DNA of 64,000 nt from Pseudomonas cremoris (GTDB lineage Bacteria; Pseudomonadota; Gammaproteobacteria; Pseudomonadales; Pseudomonadaceae): NCBI RefSeq assembly GCF_014230465.1, contig NZ_JAAXCY010000006.1, forward strand, positions 124,001-188,000. Reading direction: 5' to 3'. Below, piece by piece: positions 24,858-34,455 of the stretch. The notes beneath the pieces were generated by a model, which was not told the origin of the DNA, made no database searches, and saw only the letters and a program-made list of their open reading frames with translations. The stretch's first letter is position 1; each line of letters opens with the position of its first letter. A program made the position numbers and the translations under genes.

Positions 24858-25232
24858 ATGCATACCCCTATTTCCCCAATCAGCGACCGTTTGCACGGTC
24901 GCCGGTTTGCAGTCGCGAACAACACCCAAGGCCTCTCTGGCGCCGGCACGGTATTTCATTACCAAGTCGACGGAGAGGCCATCTCGGGTACCTATCAAGG
25001 TGGCCGGATTCGCACCGGCCAGCAGGTGGGGCGCGTAACAGGCCCGAACACCCTCGAACTGCTTTTCCAGTGCCTGACCACGGAAGGCGAGCTATTGGCC
25101 GGCTGGTCGCAAGGAACGGTGGGCGTTGATGAGGCAGGACGTACCACACTGGCCTTCGTGTGGGGTTGGTTATCCGGCGCCACGGGCGGCGGTGAGTCCC
25201 ACTACGTGGAACTCGCACCTCGCCTGTATTGA
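24858..25232 (+). CDS. Small conserved hypothetical protein downstream of glmS
   Basis: From ATG 24858 the product is 124 residues, with no signal peptide or membrane segment. It is built of beta-strand-like segments with the pattern FHYQVDGEAISGTYQGGRIR and GELLAGWSQG, then WGWLSGATGGGESHYVE. Similar small proteins are often labelled n-acetylglutamate synthase in databases, but nothing here resembles that enzyme, so I give no function. It stands alone: a hairpin separates it from glmS, and pbpC is convergent 9 bases away. Confidence 0.75.
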   Translation: MHTPISPISDRLHGRRFAVANNTQGLSGAGTVFHYQVDGEAISGTYQGGRIRTGQQVGRVTGPNTLELLFQCLTTEGELLAGWSQGTVGVDEAGRTTLAFVWGWLSGATGGGESHYVELAPRLY

Positions 25233-25241
25233 GCGGGCGTT

Positions 25242-27539
25242 CTAAGGTACGAATTCCACCTTCAGCCCCCGACTAACACTGCGTCCCTGATCATCACTGA
25301 CCCGCAATCGATACTCCCCCGACTTGCCCGGCCGCCAATTCAGCGTGGCTTGCGGCGGGTCCTGGCCGATCAAGGTTTGATCAGCGAACCAATACAGCGT
25401 CGCCGCATCGCTGGCCGCGTTGGCAGTCAGCGGGATGCTTTCCTGCGGTTGAGACAAGCGCAGTTGATAGCTCACTTGCGTCAGCGGCGAACGGATTTGC
25501 GGCGCTTCGCTCTGGTCGCTGATGCGGTTGGGCTGGCAGTTTCTCATCACATTGGGCGGCGTGCGGCGCGGTAGCCCCGCGGCACGGTATAGGCGTTGCA
25601 CGTCGCTGGGCCAGAATTCAAAGACCTCCTCACGGGTGTATTGCGCCTCGAACGGCGGGCACGCCGCCTTGCCTGTGCGTGTGTCGATCAATACCGGGCG
25701 GTGCAGGTTGGACACGCGAATCGGCGAGACACCGGGGATGTACCAGGTCTCGCGGGTTTGCGGACACCAACGGTTGGGCAACTCGCCGGAGGCGGCACAG
25801 ACGTCGATACGTACCAGGCCGGCCGGTGGCTTGTCGGGCTTGATCACCACGTTGGGCAAGGCCAGGGGCAGGGCGTCGGCGATACGGAAGAACAACGGTG
25901 CGGCAGTCTTGGCGCCGATGAACGCAGGGTTTGGCCGGCCATCGAAGTTGCCTACCCACACCACCAGCACGTAGGGGCCCACCAGGCCTGCACTCCAGGC
26001 ATCGTGGAAACCCCACGAGGTGCCGGTCTTCCACGCGGTGCGCCAATGGCGGCCCGGCAAGCCATCCGGGCGCGGGTTGCGACGCAGCATGTCGCGCACC
26101 ATAAAGGCCGCCTGGGGCGTGAGCAGTTGCGCCCCAGTGGATTGCGGCTGCTCCTGCACATAGCGCAATGGCCGTAGATGCCCGTCGCCGGCCAGCATCA
26201 CATACAGTCGCGCCAGTTCCTCGGGTGTCATCTCGCCGCCGCCGAGTGCCAGGGCCAGGCCGTAATGGCTCTCGTCACGCAGGCCTTTGATACCGGCGCG
26301 TTGCAGCAGGCCATACAACGACGGCGACTTCACCTGACTGGCCAGCCACACGGCCGGGATATTGCGACTACGGATCAACGCATCCCGCGCTGTGAGGGGG
26401 CCGACAAAACTGCCGTCGAAATTTTCCGGCTGAAAGTAGCCGAAGTTACTCGGCAAGTCCTTGAGGATGCTCATGGGGTGGATCACCCCCTGGTCCAGCG
26501 CCAGCCCGTACAGGAAGGGCTTGAGCGTCGAGCCCGGCGAGCGCCGTGACAGCACGCCGTTGACCTGGCCGTGGATGCTTGTGGATAAGTAATCCGCAGA
26601 ACCCACCAGTGCCTTGACGCTCTGGTCGCGGCCGTCGATCAGAATTGCGGTAGCGTTTTCCACACCGGTGCTGCGTCGCTCGCTGATAAAACCTGTGATC
26701 AGGCGCTCAAGCAGCTGCTGCAATGGCAGGTTGAGGGTGCTGTTGAGCTCGTTGCCGGGCTGGGACGCCAGCAGTTGTTCGCTCAAATGCGGTGCCAGGA
26801 AGGGGATTTGCTGGCGGTTACGCGCCTCCAGAGGCAAGTCCAGCAAACTGTCGTTACGCGGGTCCTGTGGATAAGTCTCGCGCCAGTCGGCCATCAAGCG
26901 CAGCCGGGCGTTTTGCAGCGAGGGCCCGAAGCGCGCACGTCGTCCCGGCTGCTGGGGAATCACCGCCAGCGCCAGCGCTTCGGACAGCGACAACTGCGCC
27001 GCAGACTTACCGAAGTAAATACGACTGGCCGCCTCGGCACCTTCGATATTGCCGCCCATGGGCGCCAGGTTCAGGTAGGCCTCAAGGATATCGTGCTTGC
27101 TGTAGCGCGCTTCCAGCCACAGCGCCAAGGCCATCTGTTGCAACTTGCCTGGAACCTGGCGCGTGTTCAGATCCCACAAGCGCCGCGCCAACTGCATGCT
27201 CAAGGTCGAGCCGCCCTGGCGTTGACCACCGCTGTAGGTGGCCAAGGCTGCGCGCACCAACGCCGGGGGATTCACCCCTGGGTGCCAGTAGAAATTGCGG
27301 TCTTCCTTGAGCAACAAGGCTTCGACCAATGAAGGGGATATCCGCTCCAGCGGCAGCCACAGGCGGTATTGGCCGTCATCTGCCAGCGTCATGCGCAGCA
27401 GCGAACCGTCATCGGCCAACACCACCCGCGATGAGGTCACGGCGTTTTCCAGCGGGGCATGCGGCCACAACCGCAACCCCGCCAGCAGCACCGCCGCTGC
27501 AAGCAGCGGCGTCAGGCGTTTAAGGCTTGGTAATTTCAA
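25242..27539 (-). CDS. pbpC: Penicillin-binding protein 1C
   Basis: PbpC is a bifunctional murein synthase. The 765-residue protein has an N-terminal anchor (LLAAAVLLAGLRLW), a glycosyltransferase-51 domain (LLKEDRNFYWHPGVNP with the catalytic Glu; RQGGSTLSMQLARRLW), and a transpeptidase domain with SPGSTLKPF (Ser-x-x-Lys) and KTGTSWGFHDAW. It ends in a C-terminal PBP1C-type beta domain (about the last 90 residues). Its start overlaps the end of the alpha-2-macroglobulin gene by 20 bases. The same pairing occurs in E. coli (yfhM-pbpC), suggesting repair of the wall when proteases breach the envelope. Confidence 0.95.
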   Translation of the reverse strand: MKLPSLKRLTPLLAAAVLLAGLRLWPHAPLENAVTSSRVVLADDGSLLRMTLADDGQYRLWLPLERISPSLVEALLLKEDRNFYWHPGVNPPALVRAALATYSGGQRQGGSTLSMQLARRLWDLNTRQVPGKLQQMALALWLEARYSKHDILEAYLNLAPMGGNIEGAEAASRIYFGKSAAQLSLSEALALAVIPQQPGRRARFGPSLQNARLRLMADWRETYPQDPRNDSLLDLPLEARNRQQIPFLAPHLSEQLLASQPGNELNSTLNLPLQQLLERLITGFISERRSTGVENATAILIDGRDQSVKALVGSADYLSTSIHGQVNGVLSRRSPGSTLKPFLYGLALDQGVIHPMSILKDLPSNFGYFQPENFDGSFVGPLTARDALIRSRNIPAVWLASQVKSPSLYGLLQRAGIKGLRDESHYGLALALGGGEMTPEELARLYVMLAGDGHLRPLRYVQEQPQSTGAQLLTPQAAFMVRDMLRRNPRPDGLPGRHWRTAWKTGTSWGFHDAWSAGLVGPYVLVVWVGNFDGRPNPAFIGAKTAAPLFFRIADALPLALPNVVIKPDKPPAGLVRIDVCAASGELPNRWCPQTRETWYIPGVSPIRVSNLHRPVLIDTRTGKAACPPFEAQYTREEVFEFWPSDVQRLYRAAGLPRRTPPNVMRNCQPNRISDQSEAPQIRSPLTQVSYQLRLSQPQESIPLTANAASDAATLYWFADQTLIGQDPPQATLNWRPGKSGEYRLRVSDDQGRSVSRGLKVEFVP

Positions 27540-30500
27540 GCTGGCCTACTTTGCCGCGCCCTTGCAGGGTGGTTTCGTACATGCCTTCGGCGTAGGCCGG
27601 TGGCGTATTGAAGGTGCCTGCGTTGGTGGCGCGCACGCGGTAGACGAAGGTGCCTACATCGCGCAGTGCAGTGCCGTACAACACTACGCGATCATCGCGA
27701 ACGTCCACGTAGTCCGGCTGCCAGTTGCTCAGCTCGGTTTCGCCAATAGGCGCTTGCCAGGTGTCTTCTTCCTGGTTGTCCTCTACATAGTCGGACTCCT
27801 CACCTTCACTCTCGTCAGTGCTGGTTGCTTCCGGCTCTGGAGGCAAGTTATACACAGGCTCGACGCCCCCCGGCAGCAGGTCGACCACGGCCACTTGCTG
27901 CACTTGGTCACGGTCGGTGGCCCGCAGGCGCAGGCGCACGAGGAACTCATCGCCTACGGCCACCTTGCTCAACGGCTCGCCTTTGAGGTCGAGGTACTCG
28001 TGGATGATTTCCAGGCCATTGGTGATCGGCTTGAGCTTGGCGCCCTTGTCGAAACCGGCTTCGCTGAGCATGTAGAACGCCGCAGGGCCGTCGGATTTTT
28101 CCATCACCAGCTTTTGCGTGGCGCTTGGTACGGCAGAGCGAGGCGGTTGGCCGGCCATTTCCAGCAACTGTTGTTGCTTGTCGCCAAGCCAAGCGGTGGC
28201 CTTGAGGGTCATGTCGCTTTGCGCACGCTGGCCATAGTTGTCCAGAGCCCGCAGCAACAGCGCAGCCGACAACGAGTTGTAGCGTTGCTCGTTGAGGCGC
28301 TTGCCGAGTTTATCCAGCAGCGCCGTGGGCACATCGTCCATCAGCTCCGGGAAATGCCGCGCCAGCAGGTGCAGGTGTTCGGCGTCGTGCACCAGCGGGT
28401 CGTAGTACAGGCCGTCGCTTTCCCACTTATCCACAAGGGAACGCCACGGGATTTTGCGGAACAGGGCATCGGCCTGGCGATCCTGCTTGAGCAACTTGTA
28501 GCTGGCGGCCAAATAGGCGGCGCCCAGGTCGTTCTGCCAGGTGTCCTTGAAGTAGCTCTCGTAACGCTCGCGGATATCGCTCAAGGCACCGCTTACCAGA
28601 ATTCCCTGACGGCTCAGCAGGTAACTGGCGTAGGCGCGATTGCGCAATTCCGACAGGCCTTCACTAGGACCGTTGGCCAGGTCTGTCAGATACGCATTCG
28701 AGCGCACCAGCAGGTCTTCCGGTACTGGCAAGCCGCGCTCCTTGGCTTCGATCAGGAAATCGGTGGCGTACAGGCTGGCGTACGGCGCCACGTCCGGGTT
28801 GGCTGCCCACAAACCAAAGCCACCGGCCTGGTTCTGGCGTTGACGCAGCATGCGCACGGCGCTGCCGAAGGCTTGTTCGGCCTCTGGTGCGTTGCCGCCC
28901 CAGATCAACGCCGGCATGGCCTTGGACACCAATTGCTCGGTGCAGGCATAGCCGTAGTCATCCAGGTAATGCTTGAGGCCGTTGGCCCATACCAGCGGTG
29001 AGGCCGCGACGCCCAGTTGCACGTCGCGCAGTTGGCTAAACAGCTCGCGGGTGGGTTTCAGCTCTTTGCTGGCGCTGTCGAAGCGGCCCAGGCTCAATGC
29101 CACGCGATGCTCACTCAGAGGGCGGATCGAGGTGGTTTCCGCCACTTGAATGCGCTTGCCATCGGGCAGCACTGCGACAAAACGCAGGTCCGCCGAGCCG
29201 AGGGTTTCTCCCACCTTGATCTTGAACTCGGCGGTGCCTTCCTTGCGCGGTTGCAGGGACAGGGTGCTGCCTTTGTCGCCCTGCACGTTCAGACCGTCGC
29301 TGGTCTGCAGTTCAAACTTCACATCTGCCGCCGCGTCGAGGTTGCTGAACACCCCGGCGCTCACGTTGAACACATCTCCTGGCGCCACAAAGGCGGGCAC
29401 GTTTGGCGTGATCACGATCGGCCCACGCACTTCGGTGTTGGCTTCGCTGACGCCGACGCTGTCGTTGTCCACCGCCACGGCAAACAGGTGCAGCTTGCCG
29501 TTGAAGCTGTCTGGCACTTGGTAATGCAGTACGGTTTCGCCGGCCGGCAGGTCCACCAAGCCGGACCACCAGGCCACCGGCGGCTGGTGTTTACGCTTGA
29601 ATGGGTTCAGGTGATTGGCCAGGGCGCCTTCCGTATCGCCACCGGGCGCTGCCCCACTGAGCAGTCGGCTGAATTCCGGCAGGATCAGGTCAAGGATCTG
29701 ACTGGTGCCTACTTCCAACGCACGTTTCTGGAAGAAGAAGCCCAACGGGTCCGGTGTCTGGTAACGCGCGACTTGCAGGATGCCTTCGTCCACCGCATAC
29801 ACCACTGCGCGGCCCGGGCGGTCAGCGTTGACCTTGATATCCAGCACCTGCCCCGGCTCGATCTTCGCCGGGCCTTCAACTTTCAAGGCCATGCGTCGCG
29901 CATCCAGGTTGATACTGAACGGCACCACGCCGTAGGACAGTGGGCTCATGTACACCTCGGCCGAGCCCATGTCCCGCACAAACTGCACGTTGACGTAGGC
30001 ATTGCCTTCAAGCCCCGCAGGCACGCGGATGTGTTGCACGCTGTTGGTGCTGTCGGCTTTGAACCACTGCTGGGTGTAGACCTTGTCGCGCTCAATGGTG
30101 ATCAAACCGGCGCCGGTGTAGGGCGCACGAATGCTGATCGCAATCTCGTCACCCGTGGCGTAGCTGCGTTTATCCAGGCGCAGTTGCAGTTCGGCGTTGC
30201 GCTCCAGGGAGCGCGAGGTGTTGCCGCGCCCGGCCACGCTGTAGTCGATCTGGTTGAGCAGGTTGCCGTTGGCATCCTTGAGTTGCAGGGTGAAATCCCC
30301 CGGGGTGCCGGTATTCAGGGCCTGCTTGGCGCCTTCCTGGGTCATCACCAGTGGGGAAGCCGGTTGGCTGATGTTCTTGATGCGCGACTCGTACTTGTAG
30401 GTGCCGTTGGATTGTTTCACCAGTACCGACACGTAACGGTGCTCGACCACTTCAGTGGTCAGGCCATCCACCGCCAGCGGCGACAGGTCTGGCGCGACGG

Positions 30501-33321
30501 CCAGCCATTGCACCTGACGCGGCGCATCCTTGGCTACGTACGACAGCGAATCCTGACTTTTCACACCGATCAGGTAGGGCGCGGACGACACCAGCAACGC
30601 ACTTTGTGCTGCCACATTACGACCGCCTTCGGCTTCGAATACCTGGGTCATTACCTGCAGGCGGTAGGTGCTGTTGGCGAAGCGTTGCAGGTTGAGGTCG
30701 AGCACGGCCTGGCCGTTGTCGTCGACGGTGGTCTCGGCCAGGTCTTCGGTGCTGGCGTCCTCCAGGGAATCGTTGAGGCGGAAACGGTAATCGGGGTAGC
30801 GGTCGAATGCCGCGAGCGTTGGGCTCAAGGACATCTTCGCGGTGACACGCCGACCGGCCGCTGGCGCGCCGAACAGGTGCATCGCGGTGACTTTGGCTAC
30901 CACTTGGTCCGGTGGAATCCAGCCCTGCACAGGGGTGTCATGCAGGCTCAGGCTGACCTTCATGCGGTCTGGTTCAAAGTCGCGGACCTTGAAACTCACG
31001 CTGCCCAGATCGGTGCGGGTCTGTTTTTGACCAATCAACTGCAAGGTCGCGGTGTAGTCCCCGGCGGGTGCGACTTCGCTGCTGGGGAAATCAAAGGTTT
31101 CAAAACCGCTGGCGGACAGCTTCAATGGTTGGCGAATAACTTCGAGGCCGCGCGGGTCGGTGATCTGCAGCTCAACCGGCAGGCCTTGCAGGGCACCTTT
31201 CCAATTACCGGTGCGCACGATCATGCCCAGGTGTGCGGTTTCACCGGGTCGGTACAGGCCACGGTCGGTAAACAGGTAGGCGCTGAGGCGATCGATCGCA
31301 CCGTCTTCTTCCAAACCGCCTACGTCAAAGCGCGACAAATCCAGCTGCTGGGACTGGCGGGCAATCGGCAGGAACGACTGGTCGTTACCGCGCGTGACTA
31401 CGTACATCAGTGGTGTTTTCTCACGGCGTAGTTCATCCAGCTTGGCGAAATGCGCATGGCCTTCGGCGTCGGTGCGGCCGCTGCTCACCGGCAAACCGTT
31501 GCGGCCAATGATGTCGACCTGTGCATCAGACACGGGCGAACCGTTGCCGATAGATTGCACAAACACATCATGACTACCGTCGCTGGAGCGCTTGGCAATG
31601 ATGCCGAGGTCGGTCACCACGATGAAACGCAGGTCGCTGGTACTGCTGCGGTCGTATTCGAACGTGCGCGGGGCCGGGTCGTCCTGCGGGCTGAGCTTGA
31701 GCACGAAGATGCCGCGCCGACCACCGTTGGCGGTGAGGTAGTGGCTCAAGTCCACATTGTCGTACACGGTTTTTGCCGGATCGTTGGAAGACAGCGCAAT
31801 ATCCAGTGACTGACGTTCAACCATACGGTCGAAGTACTCGTTGCCAAAGTTCGGCCGGGCAAAGCTGCCACTGCTCTGGTCCACCAGGTGCTGCAATTGG
31901 TTAGGCAGCAGGCGAGCGATTTCCACATGGGCACCGGGTACACCACGGGCCATGAAGCCCAGGCGTTTTTCACCGTTGAGGCTGAGCAACGCACCGTCAG
32001 ACAAGAACTGCAAGGTACGCGGATAGGCCGGCATGCTGATCAACGACGCCGTAGGATTCTTCGCCAGATAGCCGCCGATGGCTTCCAGGTTGGCAGGGAC
32101 GCGCACGTAGATAGCACGACCGGCCGGCGCCTTGAACTTGAAGGCGTGCAAGGTGTTCAGCGGTTCCACGCTCGGTACGTGGGTCAGGTTGACCTTGGTG
32201 CTGCGGGCGAGCAGGGCGTCGTCGATGTCGTTGCTGTAATAGGGGCGGGTATCGTCCTGGGCTTTTTCCGGCAGCAGCCAGGCTTGCACCTTACCGGCGA
32301 TGGTCTCGTCGGCCACGGCACTGGAGCTGCTGAACATCAGTACCGGTTCTGGCTCGCCGCGTTCGTTATCGACAAAGCTCACTTCGGCGCCGGTAAACGT
32401 CAGGCGATAGCGACCGGGGACGGTGACTTCCGCCACCAACGGCGCGGTGCTGGCATTGCCACCGTCACGTGCCTTGATACCTTGGTCGAGTTTGGCGCTG
32501 ACGGGGGTGCTTTCCAGGGGGGTAGCCAGCGCGGCGGAACGGACGTAGGCGTTCAGTCGCTTATCGTCGAACGTGATTTCCGGACGGTTCGGCAACTGGG
32601 CGTCGCGGTACGCCAGGCCTTTGCCGAGGGTTACCGACACGCGTTTGCGTAGGCTGTCTTCATCCACCGGATGGGAAAAATGGAAGGTCGCTACCAGCTG
32701 TTTCAGCGTCGGGTTGGTCGGGTCTTGATACAACTCGTTTTGCGCCAGCGTGGCGCGGAACGGCTGGGTGGAAAACTGGCTGCTGTATTGGTTGAGCAGT
32801 ACGCCATCGGCCAGCAGGTTTTTCTTGGCCAGGTCGAGGGTATACCCGGTGTCGATGGGCCAATCTTTGTCCGGCACGAACAGCAGGGTACGGTCATCCG
32901 ACCAGCGCCAAGTGCCAGCCGCAGTAGGTTTGAGGGTGATGCCTTCGGTTACTGGCTTGCCAATCGCTGCCAGCGGGGCCACGGACTCGGCGAAGCGCAC
33001 CTGCAAGTTATCCACAACCGGCGTCGGCTGGGTGTAGTCGGTGAGGTTGGGCTTGTGCAGCGAATAACCCACGGTGTGGGGCTGCGGCAGGTTGGTGTAC
33101 CAGTGCCAGCCGTAGAACCCGGCGGCTGCCAGCAACACCAGGCCCACTATGCCTGCTCCGGTCTGACGCGGATAAGCACGGGCCTTGTGGCCCAGGCTTG
33201 CCAGGCCGTTGCCGATAGCACGCAGCCAGAACGGCGGATGCCACTGGCCAAAGACGGCTCCCACCACAGTCAGTAACGCGCCGACAATGCGGCGGCTGAT
33301 CGCTTTGAACGAGTCGAACAT
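27520..33321 (-). CDS. Bacterial alpha-2-macroglobulin, thioester type
   Basis: This 1933-residue periplasmic protein belongs to the YfhM/ECAM family of protease traps. The thioester motif Cys-Thr-Glu-Gln is at 28933-28944 (Cys near residue 1460), within YGYACTEQLVSKAMPALIWG. Macroglobulin-like beta domains precede it, and an alpha-helical thioester domain surrounds it. Anchoring appears to be by an N-terminal membrane helix (GIVGLVLLAAAGFYGWHWY, near residues 58-76), not by the lipobox seen in E. coli. I chose the ATG at 33321 because AGGG is well placed before it; an ATG at 33330 adds three residues. It overlaps pbpC, implying coupling. Confidence 0.93.
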   Translation of the reverse strand: MFDSFKAISRRIVGALLTVVGAVFGQWHPPFWLRAIGNGLASLGHKARAYPRQTGAGIVGLVLLAAAGFYGWHWYTNLPQPHTVGYSLHKPNLTDYTQPTPVVDNLQVRFAESVAPLAAIGKPVTEGITLKPTAAGTWRWSDDRTLLFVPDKDWPIDTGYTLDLAKKNLLADGVLLNQYSSQFSTQPFRATLAQNELYQDPTNPTLKQLVATFHFSHPVDEDSLRKRVSVTLGKGLAYRDAQLPNRPEITFDDKRLNAYVRSAALATPLESTPVSAKLDQGIKARDGGNASTAPLVAEVTVPGRYRLTFTGAEVSFVDNERGEPEPVLMFSSSSAVADETIAGKVQAWLLPEKAQDDTRPYYSNDIDDALLARSTKVNLTHVPSVEPLNTLHAFKFKAPAGRAIYVRVPANLEAIGGYLAKNPTASLISMPAYPRTLQFLSDGALLSLNGEKRLGFMARGVPGAHVEIARLLPNQLQHLVDQSSGSFARPNFGNEYFDRMVERQSLDIALSSNDPAKTVYDNVDLSHYLTANGGRRGIFVLKLSPQDDPAPRTFEYDRSSTSDLRFIVVTDLGIIAKRSSDGSHDVFVQSIGNGSPVSDAQVDIIGRNGLPVSSGRTDAEGHAHFAKLDELRREKTPLMYVVTRGNDQSFLPIARQSQQLDLSRFDVGGLEEDGAIDRLSAYLFTDRGLYRPGETAHLGMIVRTGNWKGALQGLPVELQITDPRGLEVIRQPLKLSASGFETFDFPSSEVAPAGDYTATLQLIGQKQTRTDLGSVSFKVRDFEPDRMKVSLSLHDTPVQGWIPPDQVVAKVTAMHLFGAPAAGRRVTAKMSLSPTLAAFDRYPDYRFRLNDSLEDASTEDLAETTVDDNGQAVLDLNLQRFANSTYRLQVMTQVFEAEGGRNVAAQSALLVSSAPYLIGVKSQDSLSYVAKDAPRQVQWLAVAPDLSPLAVDGLTTEVVEHRYVSVLVKQSNGTYKYESRIKNISQPASPLVMTQEGAKQALNTGTPGDFTLQLKDANGNLLNQIDYSVAGRGNTSRSLERNAELQLRLDKRSYATGDEIAISIRAPYTGAGLITIERDKVYTQQWFKADSTNSVQHIRVPAGLEGNAYVNVQFVRDMGSAEVYMSPLSYGVVPFSINLDARRMALKVEGPAKIEPGQVLDIKVNADRPGRAVVYAVDEGILQVARYQTPDPLGFFFQKRALEVGTSQILDLILPEFSRLLSGAAPGGDTEGALANHLNPFKRKHQPPVAWWSGLVDLPAGETVLHYQVPDSFNGKLHLFAVAVDNDSVGVSEANTEVRGPIVITPNVPAFVAPGDVFNVSAGVFSNLDAAADVKFELQTSDGLNVQGDKGSTLSLQPRKEGTAEFKIKVGETLGSADLRFVAVLPDGKRIQVAETTSIRPLSEHRVALSLGRFDSASKELKPTRELFSQLRDVQLGVAASPLVWANGLKHYLDDYGYACTEQLVSKAMPALIWGGNAPEAEQAFGSAVRMLRQRQNQAGGFGLWAANPDVAPYASLYATDFLIEAKERGLPVPEDLLVRSNAYLTDLANGPSEGLSELRNRAYASYLLSRQGILVSGALSDIRERYESYFKDTWQNDLGAAYLAASYKLLKQDRQADALFRKIPWRSLVDKWESDGLYYDPLVHDAEHLHLLARHFPELMDDVPTALLDKLGKRLNEQRYNSLSAALLLRALDNYGQRAQSDMTLKATAWLGDKQQQLLEMAGQPPRSAVPSATQKLVMEKSDGPAAFYMLSEAGFDKGAKLKPITNGLEIIHEYLDLKGEPLSKVAVGDEFLVRLRLRATDRDQVQQVAVVDLLPGGVEPVYNLPPEPEATSTDESEGEESDYVEDNQEEDTWQAPIGETELSNWQPDYVDVRDDRVVLYGTALRDVGTFVYRVRATNAGTFNTPPAYAEGMYETTLQGRGKVGQLEITKP

Positions 33322-33398
33322 GGTGAGCATCCCTGGCTAAGTGCGGCGTATCTTACACGCGTCTTTGATACAAATTTTCAGGTTTCAACGCAAACCTA

Positions 33399-33488
33399 TG
33401 TGGGAGCGGGCTTGCTCGCGAAGGCGGTGTGTCAGCCAACTTATCAAGTGGCTGACACACCGCCTTCGCGAGCAAGCCCGCTCCCACA
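33399..33488. repeat. REP doublet (REPIN), copy 2
   Basis: A 90-bp inverted repeat with the same outer arms as copy 1. The inner arms read GGCGGTGTGTCAGC and GCTGACACACCGCC. It occupies the gap between the start of the alpha-2-macroglobulin gene and the end of the lipid cluster, which is transcribed toward it, so it may serve as that operon's terminator. Confidence 0.92.
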
Positions 33489-33521
33489 TTTTGATCTTTA
33501 CCCGGCCTGAAAGTGATGGTG

Positions 33522-34454
33522 TCAGGTCCACCAGTACCGCACGAGGTGGAAGAAGATCGGCGCCGCAAAACACACTGAATCCAGCCGATCGAGCATGCCG
33601 CCGTGACCTTCGATCATGTGCCCCCAGTCCTTCACGCCTCGGTCGCGCTTGATCGCCGACATCACGATGCCGCCGGCAAAGCCCAGCAGGTTGATCAACA
33701 GCGCGATCAAAAACGACTGCCAGGGATTGAACGGTGTGGTCCACCACAGTGCGGCGCCGATCAGGGACGACAGCAGGATGCCGCCGACAAAGCCTTCCAC
33801 GGTTTTGGAGGGCGACAGGTTGGGCGCGATCTTGTGTTTGCCGAACAACTTCCCACACACGTACTGGAGTACGTCCGACAGCTGTACCACGATCACCAGG
33901 TAGGCGATCAACAGCAGGTTACGGCCCTCGTAGCCGGGGATGTCGAGGGTGAGCAGGGCAGGCACGAAAGACACGCAGAACACCGCGATCATCAGGCCCC
34001 ACTGCACTTTCGAGGCGCGTTCCAGGAAGTGTGTGCTGTCGCCGCCCAGAGAAGCGAGGATCGGCAGCAGCAAGAACACGTACACCGGGATGAAGATTGA
34101 GAACAACCCGTACCAGTCCGAGTAGATCAGCAGGTATTGCAGTGGCAGTGCCACGTAAAACGCCGCCACCAACGCCGGGTAATCACTGCTGCGAGTGGGC
34201 GTTAGGGTGAGAAATTCGCGCAGCGCATAGAACGACACCGCGTAGAACAACAGGATCACCGCGCCGGTACCGAGCCAGAAGGCGATGCCGATGACAACCA
34301 CCATCACCCACCAAGCGTTGATGCGGGCGTTGAGGTTGTCGATCACCGCATTGGGCGTGCCCCGGGTGCGCAGTTTGAGGATCAGGCCGATCAGTGAGGC
34401 GAGCACCAGAATCGCGCCGATGCCGCCGAACAACATTATGGTCTGGCTGTGCAT
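33522..34454 (-). CDS. Phosphatidate cytidylyltransferase-like protein (YnbB type)
   Basis: CdsA-family enzymes make CDP-diacylglycerol from phosphatidate and CTP. The 310-residue membrane protein has about eight hydrophobic segments and the full CDS signature near its C-terminus: IKRDRGVKDW followed by GHGGMLDRLDS. It starts MHSQTIMLFGGIGAI at 34454, one base after the plsC-like stop; a longer frame to 34490 overlaps that gene. It ends the six-gene operon 39199 to 33522. It is probably a second, cluster-specific enzyme supplying CDP-lipid to the YnbA-like transferase, not the housekeeping cdsA. Confidence 0.9.
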   Translation of the reverse strand: MHSQTIMLFGGIGAILVLASLIGLILKLRTRGTPNAVIDNLNARINAWWVMVVVIGIAFWLGTGAVILLFYAVSFYALREFLTLTPTRSSDYPALVAAFYVALPLQYLLIYSDWYGLFSIFIPVYVFLLLPILASLGGDSTHFLERASKVQWGLMIAVFCVSFVPALLTLDIPGYEGRNLLLIAYLVIVVQLSDVLQYVCGKLFGKHKIAPNLSPSKTVEGFVGGILLSSLIGAALWWTTPFNPWQSFLIALLINLLGFAGGIVMSAIKRDRGVKDWGHMIEGHGGMLDRLDSVCFAAPIFFHLVRYWWT

Positions 34455-34455
34455 A

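Noticed and set aside
29017..31431. Very long open frame (804 codons) on the plus strand opposite the alpha-2-macroglobulin gene
   Set aside because: It is the antisense shadow of a GC-rich gene. The opposite strand encodes a recognisable family, and this translation has no domain-like features.
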